Positions 1 through 6,777 of a stretch of 9,398 bases of DNA are shown here, in pieces. The position numbers and the translations under genes are program-made. Position 1 is the stretch's first letter. Every line of letters starts with the position of its first letter. The stretch covers positions 1 through 9,398 of the forward strand of contig JAKEEV010001049.1 in assembly GCA_022616395.1 (NCBI GenBank). The letters are read 5' to 3'. Under the pieces are notes generated by a model. That model saw only the letters and a list, made by a program, of their open reading frames with translations. It did no database searches and was not told where the DNA came from. Source of the DNA: Planctomycetia bacterium. GTDB taxonomy: Bacteria > Planctomycetota > Planctomycetia > Gemmatales > Gemmataceae.

Positions 1-165
1 AGGTGGTCCAGACGCGCGATCATTGCACGGATCCTGGGTGGTCAGAGTCGTCACGACATCCTACGAACTCGCCCCTATCGTGAATGCGGTCTAATGGTCA
101 AGGCAGTCCTGCCCCATTTGGACTGGGAACGGGACGCCGAGGACTACGACATCATGGACTTCTGA
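1..165 (+). CDS. Possible C-terminal end of an unidentified protein (start outside window)
   Basis: Frame 1 is open from the first base of the window to a TGA at 163-165, giving 54 codons with no in-frame stop. The last half ends in a strongly acidic tail (DWERDAEDYDIMDF), and its codons mostly end in G or C, as expected for a real gene in a GC-rich genome. The first half has mixed third positions and is less convincing. Frame 2 is also open from base 2 to the TAA at 92-94, so the frame choice is not certain. I recognise no domain. It could be the genuine end of a gene to the left, or a degenerate piece connected with the IS110 remnant just downstream. No terminator hairpin follows directly. 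Confidence 0.3.
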   Translation, partial: RWSRRAIIARILGGQSRHDILRTRPYRECGLMVKAVLPHLDWERDAEDYDIMDF

Positions 166-365
166 GCGAGGCGGTTGCAGGCACAAAGGCACGCCGAACC
201 CGTATAAGGTTCCGGTAGTCAAGAGAAAAAATCATTTAGTCCACGACTCTTGTTGAGATCAACACAGGCGTGGCAATCGCGGGGTGGGGACGAGTTTCTC
301 TTACGGTCTGCTGTGGCGATCACGCCGCAGGTGTTGCTCGCCGAACTCTCGGCGGCTGCACCCAA

Positions 366-504
366 CATGTACGGCTGTGGCTTGGCGGGGAGGTGCGTGA
401 GAGAGGCGGATGTTACCGGCCTGATCCAAGACGCAGAGGAACAGAGTCCTTGCGTGCAAATCGACGCCGACATACGATGCAGCGGTGGTAGTCAGGTAAC
501 GCAT
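366..504 (-). pseudogene. IS110-family transposase, 5' fragment (frameshifted and truncated)
   Basis: Reading leftwards from the ATG at 504-502, the protein begins MRYLTTTAASYVGVDLHART, the characteristic N-terminus of IS110-family transposases. These enzymes have a RuvC-like DEDD nuclease domain, and D15 in the VGVDLHA motif matches the first catalytic acidic residue. A Shine-Dalgarno GGAGG (complement of 512-516) sits 7 bases before the ATG, so this is the true start. After NIRLSH the family resemblance moves to another frame, where LPAKPQPY is read, so a one-base frameshift lies near 395-405. Resemblance ends near 366-370. Intact members run to roughly 300-400 residues; here only about 45 remain and the rest of the nuclease domain and the C-terminal catalytic serine domain are missing. 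The element therefore cannot make its own transposase. The family call is from memory of the motif and is fairly firm; the exact breakpoint is not. Confidence 0.7.
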
Positions 505-592
505 GGTGAAGCCTCCGGGTTTGAGTGGATGTCACGCGGGTGCGAACACCCCATCATGACAAACCGGAACCTTCATCAACATCCAGGCGCTG

Positions 593-658
593 CAGCAGAC
601 CGGGGCCGCAGTGTTCGTTTCTGGGACCAATAGCTCACTGATGCGGCCCCGGCTGCTG
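593..658. repeat. GC-rich inverted repeat, 17 bp with one bulged base
   Basis: The left arm (593-610) and right arm (642-658, TGCGGCCCCGGCTGCTG) are complementary over 17 pairs with a single unpaired A at 599, around a 31-base loop. No T-run follows on the right, and none is evident on the left on the minus strand, so a simple intrinsic terminator is unlikely. It may be part of the transposon's left-end RNA, or a chromosomal palindrome that served as the insertion target, since IS110-family elements are known to enter palindromic sites. The sequence does not decide between these. Confidence 0.6.
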
Positions 659-665
659 AGCTATT
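629..665. repeat. Second inverted repeat, mutually exclusive with the first
   Basis: AATAGCTCA (629-637) is perfectly complementary to TGAGCTATT (657-665) with a 19-base loop. Its left arm lies within the loop of the 593-658 hairpin, and its right arm overlaps and extends beyond that hairpin's right arm. The two structures therefore cross and cannot both form fully in one molecule. This geometry suits either a conformational switch or a pseudoknot-like fold, or it may be chance superposition of two palindromes. Confidence 0.5.
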
Positions 666-707
666 TGTTCGGCCACGCGGAGGGCGCGTCTGTACGTTCG
701 CCGTAAA

Positions 708-712
708 GGGGG
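708..712 (+). promoter_or_regulatory. Ribosome binding site that fixes a GTG start
   Basis: GGGGG, within AAAGGGGG (705-712), ends 6 bases before the GTG at 719-721. An in-frame TAA at 704-706 rules out any earlier start, so GTG 719 is the best initiation codon for the DsbD-N-like gene. Confidence 0.6.
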
Positions 713-718
713 AAAACG

Positions 719-1194
719 GTGATTGGCATCACACTGCTCAGTACTGCTCTGATGGCGACCGCTGCAGATCCTCGCGGCGAGGGGCCGAAGAGTTCGGCTG
801 ATGTCGTCGAGGTGAAGCTGGTCCGGCACACGCTCGCGGACGGCTTGGAGTGCTTCTTCGTCGAGTTGAAGGTGGCGAAGGGATGGCACGTCCACGCGAC
901 GTGGAAGGGTGGGTCAACGACCGCGAGCGGCCCAAGCCCCACGCGGATGCGGCAGCCGTAGTCGAGTTCCTCGCAGACGGCAAAAAGGCATCGGTGCATA
1001 ACATCTACTACCCCAAGGGGGTCGTCAAGAAGGGCACCGATAGCGGCGAGTACCGGGCGTACGAGGGGGCCGTTTCCTTCACCGCATGGTTGGTCTGGGA
1101 CGAGACCAAGAGCGCCAGCATGTCGGTTCGTGTGCGGGTAGTCGCGACCGACGGGAAGACCCGATTGAAAGAGTCCGTCGTGACAGGCGAATGA
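719..1194 (+). pseudogene. DsbD N-terminal-domain-like secreted protein, broken by one frameshift
   Basis: The first part reads from GTG 719 with a short hydrophobic leader (ITLLSTALMATAA, possible signal-peptidase site near residue 16; no basic residue before it, so the signal is weak). It continues through a beta-strand region with VEVKLV and KGWHVHA. The frame then runs to a stop at 959-961. From about 911 the continuing homologous sequence lies in another frame: VNDRERPK, AAVVEFLADGKK, YPKGVVKK, GEYRAYEGAV, ending at the TGA 1192-1194. The order GWH...YPKG...GEY..YEG... matches the fold family of the DsbD periplasmic N-terminal domain (pfam name DsbC/DsbD_N), a small immunoglobulin-like redox domain. 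Restoring the frame needs one extra base, probably in the G-rich stretch 901-914. Where relatives carry a Cys-x5-Cys pair near the C-terminus, this copy reads ATDGKTRLKE, with no cysteine. It may be a decayed gene, a redox-inactive relative, or a sequencing error in a homopolymer. Confidence 0.6.
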
Positions 1195-1214
1195 CCGCGT
1201 TCGGTCCATTCGAG

Positions 1215-1270
1215 ACTGACGATGTGGCCCGGCCGAACCCCGCGCTGCACCGGACCCGGCCGCGTAGTTT
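1215..1270 (+). repeat. Interspersed-repeat-like segment (translates as PNPALHRTRPRS)
   Basis: The gap 1195-1388 between the broken DsbD-N-like gene and the P450 contains a segment whose forward translation includes NPALHRTRP. I remember this string recurring in spurious small reading frames between genes in Gemmata-like genomes, which points to an interspersed non-coding repeat. No second copy in the same form is visible in this window, so the repeat nature rests on recall rather than on the sequence, and the boundaries are approximate. Nothing else is identifiable in this gap except the ribosome binding site of the P450 gene at 1375-1380. Confidence 0.4.
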
Positions 1271-1388
1271 GATTTTCACTGCTTGCCTGCTTGTCGTTGC
1301 AGCGTAGCCCGCGTGTCGGCTTTTCGTGACCTGTCGCTCACTCAGGCGAGCCGGAAGGTAAGCGGTCGGTCGACGGAGGGCATGCGCC

Positions 1389-2582
1389 ATGATGGACCTT
1401 TTCTCCGACGACATGCGCCGCAATCCCTACCCGGTCTACGACCAGATGCGCAGCGCCTCGCCCGTCTTCCACCTTCCGCCGTTCGATCTCTGGATGATCT
1501 TCGACTTCGAGGGCGTCAAGCGGGCCCTCGTCGATCATGACGCCTTCAGCTCTGACCTGTCGAACGCGCCCGGCCAGGGCAACCCGGGGGAGTGGTTCAT
1601 CTTCTTCGACCCTCCGCGCCATACGAAACTGCGCGCCCTCATCTCCAAAGCCTTCACCCCTCGGGTTGTCGCCAACCTGGAGCCTCGCATCCGGGAACTG
1701 TCTCGTCAGCTCCTGGACGAGGTGATCGAGCGCGGCGAGATGGACCTGGCCGCGGACTTCGCCGTCCCCCTGCCGATGCGAGTGATCGCGGAGATGCTCG
1801 GAGTTCCCGCGGCGGATTGGCCGAGATACAAGCGCTGGAGCGACGTGATCCTCAAGCTCGCCAACACCTTCTCCAGGGACGAGGAGACAGCCAGAACGTT
1901 TGATGAGTATGGGGCAGTCACGGCTGAGATGAGCGCCTTCCTGCCGGACTTGATCGCTCAGAGGCGCTCAGCACATCAGGATGACCTGCTGACCCGGCTC
2001 GTCGAGGCCGAAGTGGACGGAGAGCGGCTGACTCAGCGAGAGATCCTGGGCTTCGTGCAACTCCTCCTCGTGGGCGGCCAGGAGACAACCGCGAACCTGA
2101 TCAACAACGCCATCCTGTGCTTCCTCGAAAACCCAACTCAACTCGCCCGGCTACGGACGGCGCCCAACCTCTTGCCCTCGGCAATCGAGGAGGTGTTACG
2201 GTACCGCTCACCGCTCCAGTGGATGCCCCGCGTTGCGCGGGTGGATGTCGAGATGCACGGCCAGGTAATCCCGGCGAGGAAGGTCGTCCTGCCGATGATC
2301 GGCTCCGCGAACCGCGATCCCAAGCAGTTCCGCGACGCGGGCCGATTCGACATCACCCGCGACCCCAACCCACACATTGCGTTCGGGCACGGCATCCACG
2401 CCTGCCTCGGCGCTCCGCTCGCGCGCCTGGAGGCCCGGATCGCGCTGGCCGATTTCCTGGAGCGCATTCAAGGGGTTAAGCTTGCCAGCAACGAGCCGTG
2501 GGAGCCGCGCAAAGCGCTTCAGGTGCATGGCCCGTCTCGGTTGCCGATCCGCTTCACACCAAGCCGGCGGGCTACGGCCTGA
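1389..2582 (+). CDS. Cytochrome P450 (soluble, bacterial class I type)
   Basis: A haem-thiolate monooxygenase that inserts one atom of O2 into an organic substrate, using electrons normally delivered by a ferredoxin and its reductase in the cytoplasm. At 397 residues it has the usual length of soluble bacterial P450s and lacks a membrane anchor. Diagnostic motifs are all present: DPPRHTKLR (residues 74-82; H78 and R82 are expected to contact haem propionates), the I-helix oxygen-activation motif GGQETT (229-234, acid-alcohol pair E232-T233), the K-helix ExxR (E268-R271), and the haem loop FGHGIHACLG (332-341) with the cysteine ligand C339. The ATG at 1389 follows GGAGGG (1375-1380) by 8 bases; a second ATG directly after could also serve. 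No ferredoxin, reductase or biosynthetic gene is adjacent, so the substrate cannot be inferred. The gene appears intact and is probably transcribed alone. Confidence 0.95.
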   Translation: MMDLFSDDMRRNPYPVYDQMRSASPVFHLPPFDLWMIFDFEGVKRALVDHDAFSSDLSNAPGQGNPGEWFIFFDPPRHTKLRALISKAFTPRVVANLEPRIRELSRQLLDEVIERGEMDLAADFAVPLPMRVIAEMLGVPAADWPRYKRWSDVILKLANTFSRDEETARTFDEYGAVTAEMSAFLPDLIAQRRSAHQDDLLTRLVEAEVDGERLTQREILGFVQLLLVGGQETTANLINNAILCFLENPTQLARLRTAPNLLPSAIEEVLRYRSPLQWMPRVARVDVEMHGQVIPARKVVLPMIGSANRDPKQFRDAGRFDITRDPNPHIAFGHGIHACLGAPLARLEARIALADFLERIQGVKLASNEPWEPRKALQVHGPSRLPIRFTPSRRATA

Positions 2583-2629
2583 TGGGAGCGTTTGAGAACG
2601 TGCCGCGAAACCAGTCGCAGATGGCGGTC

Positions 2630-2705
2630 GCGAGTCTGCTAACTCGAAGTTCCCTCCCTCAGGGCGCGGCCGCCGCTGAGCTTCATCGTTCGGCCAAAGC
2701 GGGGC
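2630..2705 (-). repeat. Interspersed-repeat-like segment (minus-strand translation MKLSGGRALREG)
   Basis: Within the 216-base gap after the P450, the minus strand reads GRTMKLSGGRALREG in one frame and NDEAQRRPRPEGGNFEL in another. Both strings are familiar to me from spurious small reading frames in Gemmata-like genomes, again suggesting a dispersed non-coding repeat. The segment contains the palindrome GCGGCCGC at 2666-2673. Boundaries are approximate and only one copy lies in this window. The rest of the gap holds the ribosome binding site of the next gene and no other recognisable signal. Confidence 0.4.
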
Positions 2706-2798
2706 AGTAGTCGGTTCTGGGATTTCGTAGCCCACTGGTGCCGTCGCGGGGAGGAGCTGGGTCGTTCGGCACTGACCGTATCGAGAAGGAGGGCAGCG

Positions 2799-3380
2799 AT
2801 GAACGAGTCCCCGACTGAGATCACACGTCAAGAGTTGCTCGACCTTCGCAAGCAGTACATGGAAGAAGTCAACAAGCAGTTGACGTTCTGCTTCACGTAT
2901 TTGAACTTTTACATTGGGCTTTTCTCTGCCATCCTCGCGGCCACACTCGCCGGCTTATTCGCAACCAAATCTCAGCCGCTGCTCGGGCTTGTCCTCCTGA
3001 TCGGGCCGGCTCTCATCGGATTACTCGCCTTCGTCGGCTACAAAACGGTGCGGGTGTTCTACAGGAGGTTCGTTGAGGCCTGGATTACGTGCGTCAACTT
3101 GGAGGTGATGCTGGGGCTTAAACCAACGCCGAAGTACCAAGCTGGGATTCACCCACCCGCATTCCCGAGCGCCCAGGGACGCGGGTTTATCACCGAATTT
3201 GAGCGCCCCGAGATCCGCGATCTCCTCGAACAGGCCCAGAAAGAAGCGTGGACCGCGGAAACACTCCTCAAGAAGGTTCTGGAAGTCGGCGACACGCTGT
3301 TGTACGCGAAGATCACGTTTGGAGGGTACGTCCTCGCCGGTTTGGTCGCCGCCGTCGTCGTGATCGTTACGGCGTGGTAG
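2799..3380 (+). CDS. Three-helix membrane protein of unknown function
   Basis: A 193-residue protein with a very good Shine-Dalgarno sequence, AAGGAGGG (2786-2793), 5 bases before the ATG. A polar, charged N-terminus (residues 1-27) precedes two closely spaced hydrophobic segments (about 33-54 and 59-82). A basic stretch follows (YKTVRVFYRR), then a hydrophilic region of about 90 residues (83-170) with a predicted helix EIRDLLEQAQKEAW, and finally a third hydrophobic segment near the C-terminus (about 172-192). By the positive-inside rule the central region is probably cytoplasmic. I recognise no family, catalytic motif or metal site. It is complete, in the same direction as its neighbours, but about 100 bases from the permease gene with a possible terminator between, so a shared operon is doubtful. 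Confidence 0.8.
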   Translation: MNESPTEITRQELLDLRKQYMEEVNKQLTFCFTYLNFYIGLFSAILAATLAGLFATKSQPLLGLVLLIGPALIGLLAFVGYKTVRVFYRRFVEAWITCVNLEVMLGLKPTPKYQAGIHPPAFPSAQGRGFITEFERPEIRDLLEQAQKEAWTAETLLKKVLEVGDTLLYAKITFGGYVLAGLVAAVVVIVTAW

Positions 3381-3415
3381 GTGTCTGCGTGCCCGCCCGA
3401 CAAGAATCAACACCA

Positions 3416-3440
3416 ACGCCGACTCTCGGCGTCTCTTCCC
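3416..3440 (+). terminator. Possible rho-independent terminator
   Basis: ACGCCGA (3416-3422) pairs perfectly with TCGGCGT (3426-3432) around a 3-base loop, giving a 7-bp GC-rich stem 36 bases after the stop of the membrane protein gene. The following bases are pyrimidine-rich (CTCTTCCCCCC) rather than a clean T-run, so termination may be weak. It would separate that gene from the permease. Confidence 0.4.
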
Positions 3441-3467
3441 CCCTTCCTCTCATCTCACCTGACCGGT

Positions 3468-3473
3468 TACACT
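3468..3473 (+). promoter_or_regulatory. Possible -10 box directly before the permease start
   Basis: TACACT ends 7 bases before the ATG at 3481. There is no Shine-Dalgarno sequence in the preceding 20 bases, in contrast to the three upstream starts. If this is the -10 element, transcription would begin at or next to the start codon and the mRNA would be leaderless. The -35 region (TTCCTC near 3444) is poor. This is a weak inference from spacing and from the missing ribosome binding site. Confidence 0.25.
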
Positions 3474-3480
3474 ATCCGGC

Positions 3481-6400
3481 ATGAACCCCATCACTTTCGC
3501 GTTGCGCAATCCCGTCACCATCATGGTTGGCGTGGTGGCCATACTCATCGGTAGCGTGCTGGCCGCCAGTCGCATGCGCGCGGATGTGTTCCCGTCGCTC
3601 AACCAGCCCGTCATCTATATCTGCCAGCCCTACGGCGGTCTGACTCCCGTTCAGATGGAAGGGCTTGTCACCAATTACTACGAGTACCACTTCTTCTACG
3701 TCAGCGGAGTGCAGCGCGTTGAGAGCCGCAACATTCAGGGCATGGCTCTCATCAAGCTCCACTTCCACTCCGGCACCGACATGGCTCAGGCGATGTCCGA
3801 GACGGTTGCGGCGGTTAACCGGGCGCGAGCGTTCATGCCTCCAGGGACCGTTCCTCCGTTCGTCACGCGCTTCGACACCGGCAGCGTTCCCGTCGGCTAC
3901 CTCGTGCTGACGAGCAAGACAAGGAGCATCACCGAGATTCAGGATCAGGCTCTCTTCAAGGTGCGCCCGATGTTCGCGGCTCTGCCGGGCGTGTCCGCTC
4001 CTCCTCCGTTTGGCGGCAACGCGCGAACGATCACCGTGAACCTGAACCCGGACGCGGTCGCCAAGCAGGGTATCACTCTCTGGCAGATCACCGAAGCCGT
4101 GGCTGCGGGCAACGTGGTCGCGCCATCCGGCTCGCTCAAGATCGGCGATCAGCAGTATCTCGTTACATCAAACGCGATGGCCGGAGCCAACCCGGTTCAG
4201 GAGATGGGACAGATTCCGGTAAAGCCCGGCCCTCACCCCGTTCTGCTTCAAGACGTGGCGACCCTCGAAGACGGAGCCGACCTCACCGTCGGTTACGCAC
4301 TGGTCAACGGTCGGCGATCCGTGTACCTGCTGGTCACCAAGCGCGCGGATGCTTCCACGGTGAGCGTCGTCAACGAAGTGAAAGCCGCTCTGCCGAAGAT
4401 GCGAGAAGCCGTCCCCGAAGACATCGAGATCGAATACGCCTTCGATCAGTCCCCGATTGTGACTGAATCGATGTGGGGAGTCGGCACCGAGGGACTCATC
4501 GGAGCGCTACTCACCGGGCTAATGGTGTTGCTCTTCCTCCGAGACTGGAGGAGTGTCATCGTTGTTGTGCTAAACATTCCGATTGCTCTGTGCGCTGCAG
4601 TGTTCGCACTCTGGATCAGCGGGCAGACACTGAATCTCATGACACTCGGCGGGTTGGCTCTGGCGGTCGGCATTCTGGTGGATGAATCAACTGTCGCGGT
4701 CGAGAACATTCACGTTCAGATGCTGAAGTTCGAGAATGTGGCCCGCGCGGTTCAACGCGGAAGTCAAGAAACAGCCGTTCCGCGACTGTTGGCGATGCTC
4801 TGCATCCTCGCGGTGTTCATCCCGTCGTTCTTCATGGAAGGAGCAGCCCGCGAGCTGTTCGTTCCGCTATCGCTGGCGGTCGGCTTCGCGATGATCGCTT
4901 CGTACTTGCTCTCGAGTACCTTTGTGCCGGTCTTGTGCGTGTGGCTCTTCAAGCCGGTTTCCGTTCACGCAGCGGAGAAGCCTGGGCTATACACCAAGCT
5001 CCTCGACCGCTACGAGTCGGCGGTCGCTCGCGTGGTTCACTTCCGCTGGCTCGTTGTTCCCCTGTATCTACTCCTCGCGATTGCTCTGGCTGTCTTCCTC
5101 TACACGCGACTCGGCACCGCGATCTTCCCGCCGACCGACAAGGGCCAGTTCATGCTCCGGTTGAAGGCACCAACCGGCACGCGCATCGAACGAACCGAGG
5201 AGTTAGCCCAGGAAGCAACTCGCCTGATTCGCGAGGAAGCCGGCGAGGGGAACGTGGAGGCGACCGTCGGTTATGTTGGCGTCATCCCATCAAGTTACCC
5301 GGTCCAGGGTACTTTCCAGTGGACAAGCGGACCGGGCGAGTGCTTGCTGAAGGTCGCGTTCAAGGAGAACTCCGGGCTGAGGGTCGAGGAGCAGAAAGAA
5401 AAATTGCGCGCGAAGCTCGATGCGGGCTTAAAGGCGTGGCTGACGGCTCGCTGGAAAGAGGATGGACTGACTCAAGACGAGATCAATTCGCGCTTGCCCG
5501 GCTTGCGGCTGTCGTTCGAGCCGGGTGATCTGGTCAGCGACGTGATGAGCTTCGGATCACCCACGCCTGTTGAAGTTCAAGTGAGCGGATCGAACATGGC
5601 AACGAATCTGGAATACGCGAATCGACTGCGCGAGCGCCTCTCCGCGATCCCGGAATTGCGTGATGTGCAACTCAACCCCGCGCAGGATTACCCGACGATC
5701 CATCTCAGCATTGATCGAGCGCGGGCAGGCACCATGTCCCTCACCATGCGTGACATCGCGCTGTCCATGATCCCCGCCACCTCATCCAGCCGATTCTATC
5801 TGACAATCCACTGGCTCGACCCCAAGAGCGGGCAAGCGTACATCGTGCAGATTCAAATTCCTCCTCCGCTGCTCGGTTCGGTCGATGCGTTTGGCAACAT
5901 TCCAGTTGGTGTCAAGAAGCAGCTCCTGAACGGCTCCTCGAATGGAAACGGCAACGGAAGTGAACCGCGCAGCATGATTTACCTGCGCGACACACTGACT
6001 ACCAGCGGAGGCGTTCATTTCACCACCAGTTCCGAAGAAGTGTACCGCTACAACATGCGCCGGTCGCTGAGCATTACCGCCAACGTCTCGACGCAAGACC
6101 TGGGGAGAGTGCGCAGTGAAGTGCAAAAGGCCATCGCGGAGACGGATGAACCACCTCGCGGGGTGAATGTGGATGTTCGCGGGCAACTTGCTACTCTCGC
6201 GCTTGTCCAGAAGAGTCTCACGCGCGGGCTATTGCTCGCGATTCTGGCGATTGCGCTTTTGCTCACCGCGTACTTTCAGTCAACGAAGCTCGCGCTGGTC
6301 TCGGTGGCCGCAGTGCCAGCGACACTCTGCGGCGTCGGGCTTGTGTTGTGGGTCACGGGCACCACGCTGAACCTGCAGTCATTCATGGGGGCGATCATGG

Positions 6401-6777
6401 CTCTGGGCGTGTCGGTGGCGAATGCAATTCTGCTGGTGACGTTCGCCGAACGCGCGCGCTTGCAGCATGGCGGAGCCGTGCGCGCTGCGGTTGAGGGAGG
6501 CCGAGCGCGATTGCGGCCAATCCTGATGACGAGTTGCGCGATGATCGCGGGGATGTTGCCGATGGCGATTGGGTTCTCCGCGGGTGGAGAGCAGGTGGCA
6601 CCGCTTGGTCGGGCAGTCGTGGGCGGATTGGCTGCGTCCACACTGGCGACGCTGTTGATCTTGCCCGCTGTGTTCGCTGTGGTTCAGCGCAAGGCCAGCG
6701 TACTCGGAGCATCAATCGACCCCGACGACCCCAACAGCGGCCGATTCGATGAGGACAAGGTGAAGCTGTTCGACTGA
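3481..6777 (+). CDS. RND-family efflux permease (AcrB/HAE1-like inner-membrane pump)
   Basis: A 1098-residue proton-driven antiporter, the inner-membrane part of a tripartite pump that normally works with a periplasmic adaptor and an outer-membrane channel. The layout matches the family: TM1 about 12-30, a large periplasmic porter/docking region to about 330, TM2-6 about 335-490, TM7 about 523-541, a second periplasmic region to about 912, TM8-12 about 913-1068. The TM4 motif GILVDESTVAVENIH gives D401-E402 where AcrB has D407-D408. TM10 GVSVANAILLV has A980 where AcrB has the essential K940. In TM11 RLRPILMTS keeps R1010 and T1017, the counterparts of R971 and T978. A Gly/Asn-rich insert lies at 816-828 in the second periplasmic region, and the C-terminus is an acidic tail (SIDPDDPNSGRFDEDK). 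The protein is full length with no frameshift. No adaptor or TolC-like gene is in view. The exported compound cannot be predicted; the sequence looks closer to drug than to heavy-metal exporters, with moderate confidence. Confidence 0.93.
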   Translation: MNPITFALRNPVTIMVGVVAILIGSVLAASRMRADVFPSLNQPVIYICQPYGGLTPVQMEGLVTNYYEYHFFYVSGVQRVESRNIQGMALIKLHFHSGTDMAQAMSETVAAVNRARAFMPPGTVPPFVTRFDTGSVPVGYLVLTSKTRSITEIQDQALFKVRPMFAALPGVSAPPPFGGNARTITVNLNPDAVAKQGITLWQITEAVAAGNVVAPSGSLKIGDQQYLVTSNAMAGANPVQEMGQIPVKPGPHPVLLQDVATLEDGADLTVGYALVNGRRSVYLLVTKRADASTVSVVNEVKAALPKMREAVPEDIEIEYAFDQSPIVTESMWGVGTEGLIGALLTGLMVLLFLRDWRSVIVVVLNIPIALCAAVFALWISGQTLNLMTLGGLALAVGILVDESTVAVENIHVQMLKFENVARAVQRGSQETAVPRLLAMLCILAVFIPSFFMEGAARELFVPLSLAVGFAMIASYLLSSTFVPVLCVWLFKPVSVHAAEKPGLYTKLLDRYESAVARVVHFRWLVVPLYLLLAIALAVFLYTRLGTAIFPPTDKGQFMLRLKAPTGTRIERTEELAQEATRLIREEAGEGNVEATVGYVGVIPSSYPVQGTFQWTSGPGECLLKVAFKENSGLRVEEQKEKLRAKLDAGLKAWLTARWKEDGLTQDEINSRLPGLRLSFEPGDLVSDVMSFGSPTPVEVQVSGSNMATNLEYANRLRERLSAIPELRDVQLNPAQDYPTIHLSIDRARAGTMSLTMRDIALSMIPATSSSRFYLTIHWLDPKSGQAYIVQIQIPPPLLGSVDAFGNIPVGVKKQLLNGSSNGNGNGSEPRSMIYLRDTLTTSGGVHFTTSSEEVYRYNMRRSLSITANVSTQDLGRVRSEVQKAIAETDEPPRGVNVDVRGQLATLALVQKSLTRGLLLAILAIALLLTAYFQSTKLALVSVAAVPATLCGVGLVLWVTGTTLNLQSFMGAIMALGVSVANAILLVTFAERARLQHGGAVRAAVEGGRARLRPILMTSCAMIAGMLPMAIGFSAGGEQVAPLGRAVVGGLAASTLATLLILPAVFAVVQRKASVLGASIDPDDPNSGRFDEDKVKLFD

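Larger units (their letters stand above)
505..665 (-). ncRNA. Structured leader of the IS110 remnant; candidate relic of a bridge RNA
   Basis: This segment lies directly upstream of the transposase start. In the IS110 group of the IS110 family, the non-coding left end upstream of the transposase encodes the bridge RNA that pairs with target and donor DNA. Several possible stems are visible: a 7-bp pair 526-532 with 579-585; nested inside it a 5-bp stem 538-542 with 547-551, whose minus-strand loop reads TTCG; and two larger overlapping hairpins at 593-658 and 629-665. No plausible gene fills the region. The inverted repeats are seen directly; the bridge RNA role is inference. It fails if the element belongs to the IS1111 group, whose RNA lies at the other end. 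Confidence 0.22.

Noticed and set aside
339..354. Six-bp hairpin CGCCGA/TCGGCG with a 4-base loop
   Set aside because: It is short, has no following T-run in either direction, and lies beside the decayed transposase end. It could be chance in GC-rich DNA.
250..633. Plus-strand open frame of 127 codons through the IS110 remnant
   Set aside because: It runs antisense to the recognisable transposase start and through the structured leader, has no ribosome binding site and matches no family. It is a shadow frame.
661..1209. Minus-strand open frame of 182 codons opposite the DsbD-N-like gene
   Set aside because: The plus strand carries a recognisable domain order in two frames (GWH, YPKGVVKK, GEYRAYEG). 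The minus-strand product has no family features and no start signal.
2208..2831. Minus-strand open frame of 207 codons opposite the end of the P450
   Set aside because: It overlaps the P450 haem-binding region, whose motifs are intact on the plus strand. Part of its translation comes from the repeat-like segment, which explains its familiar look.
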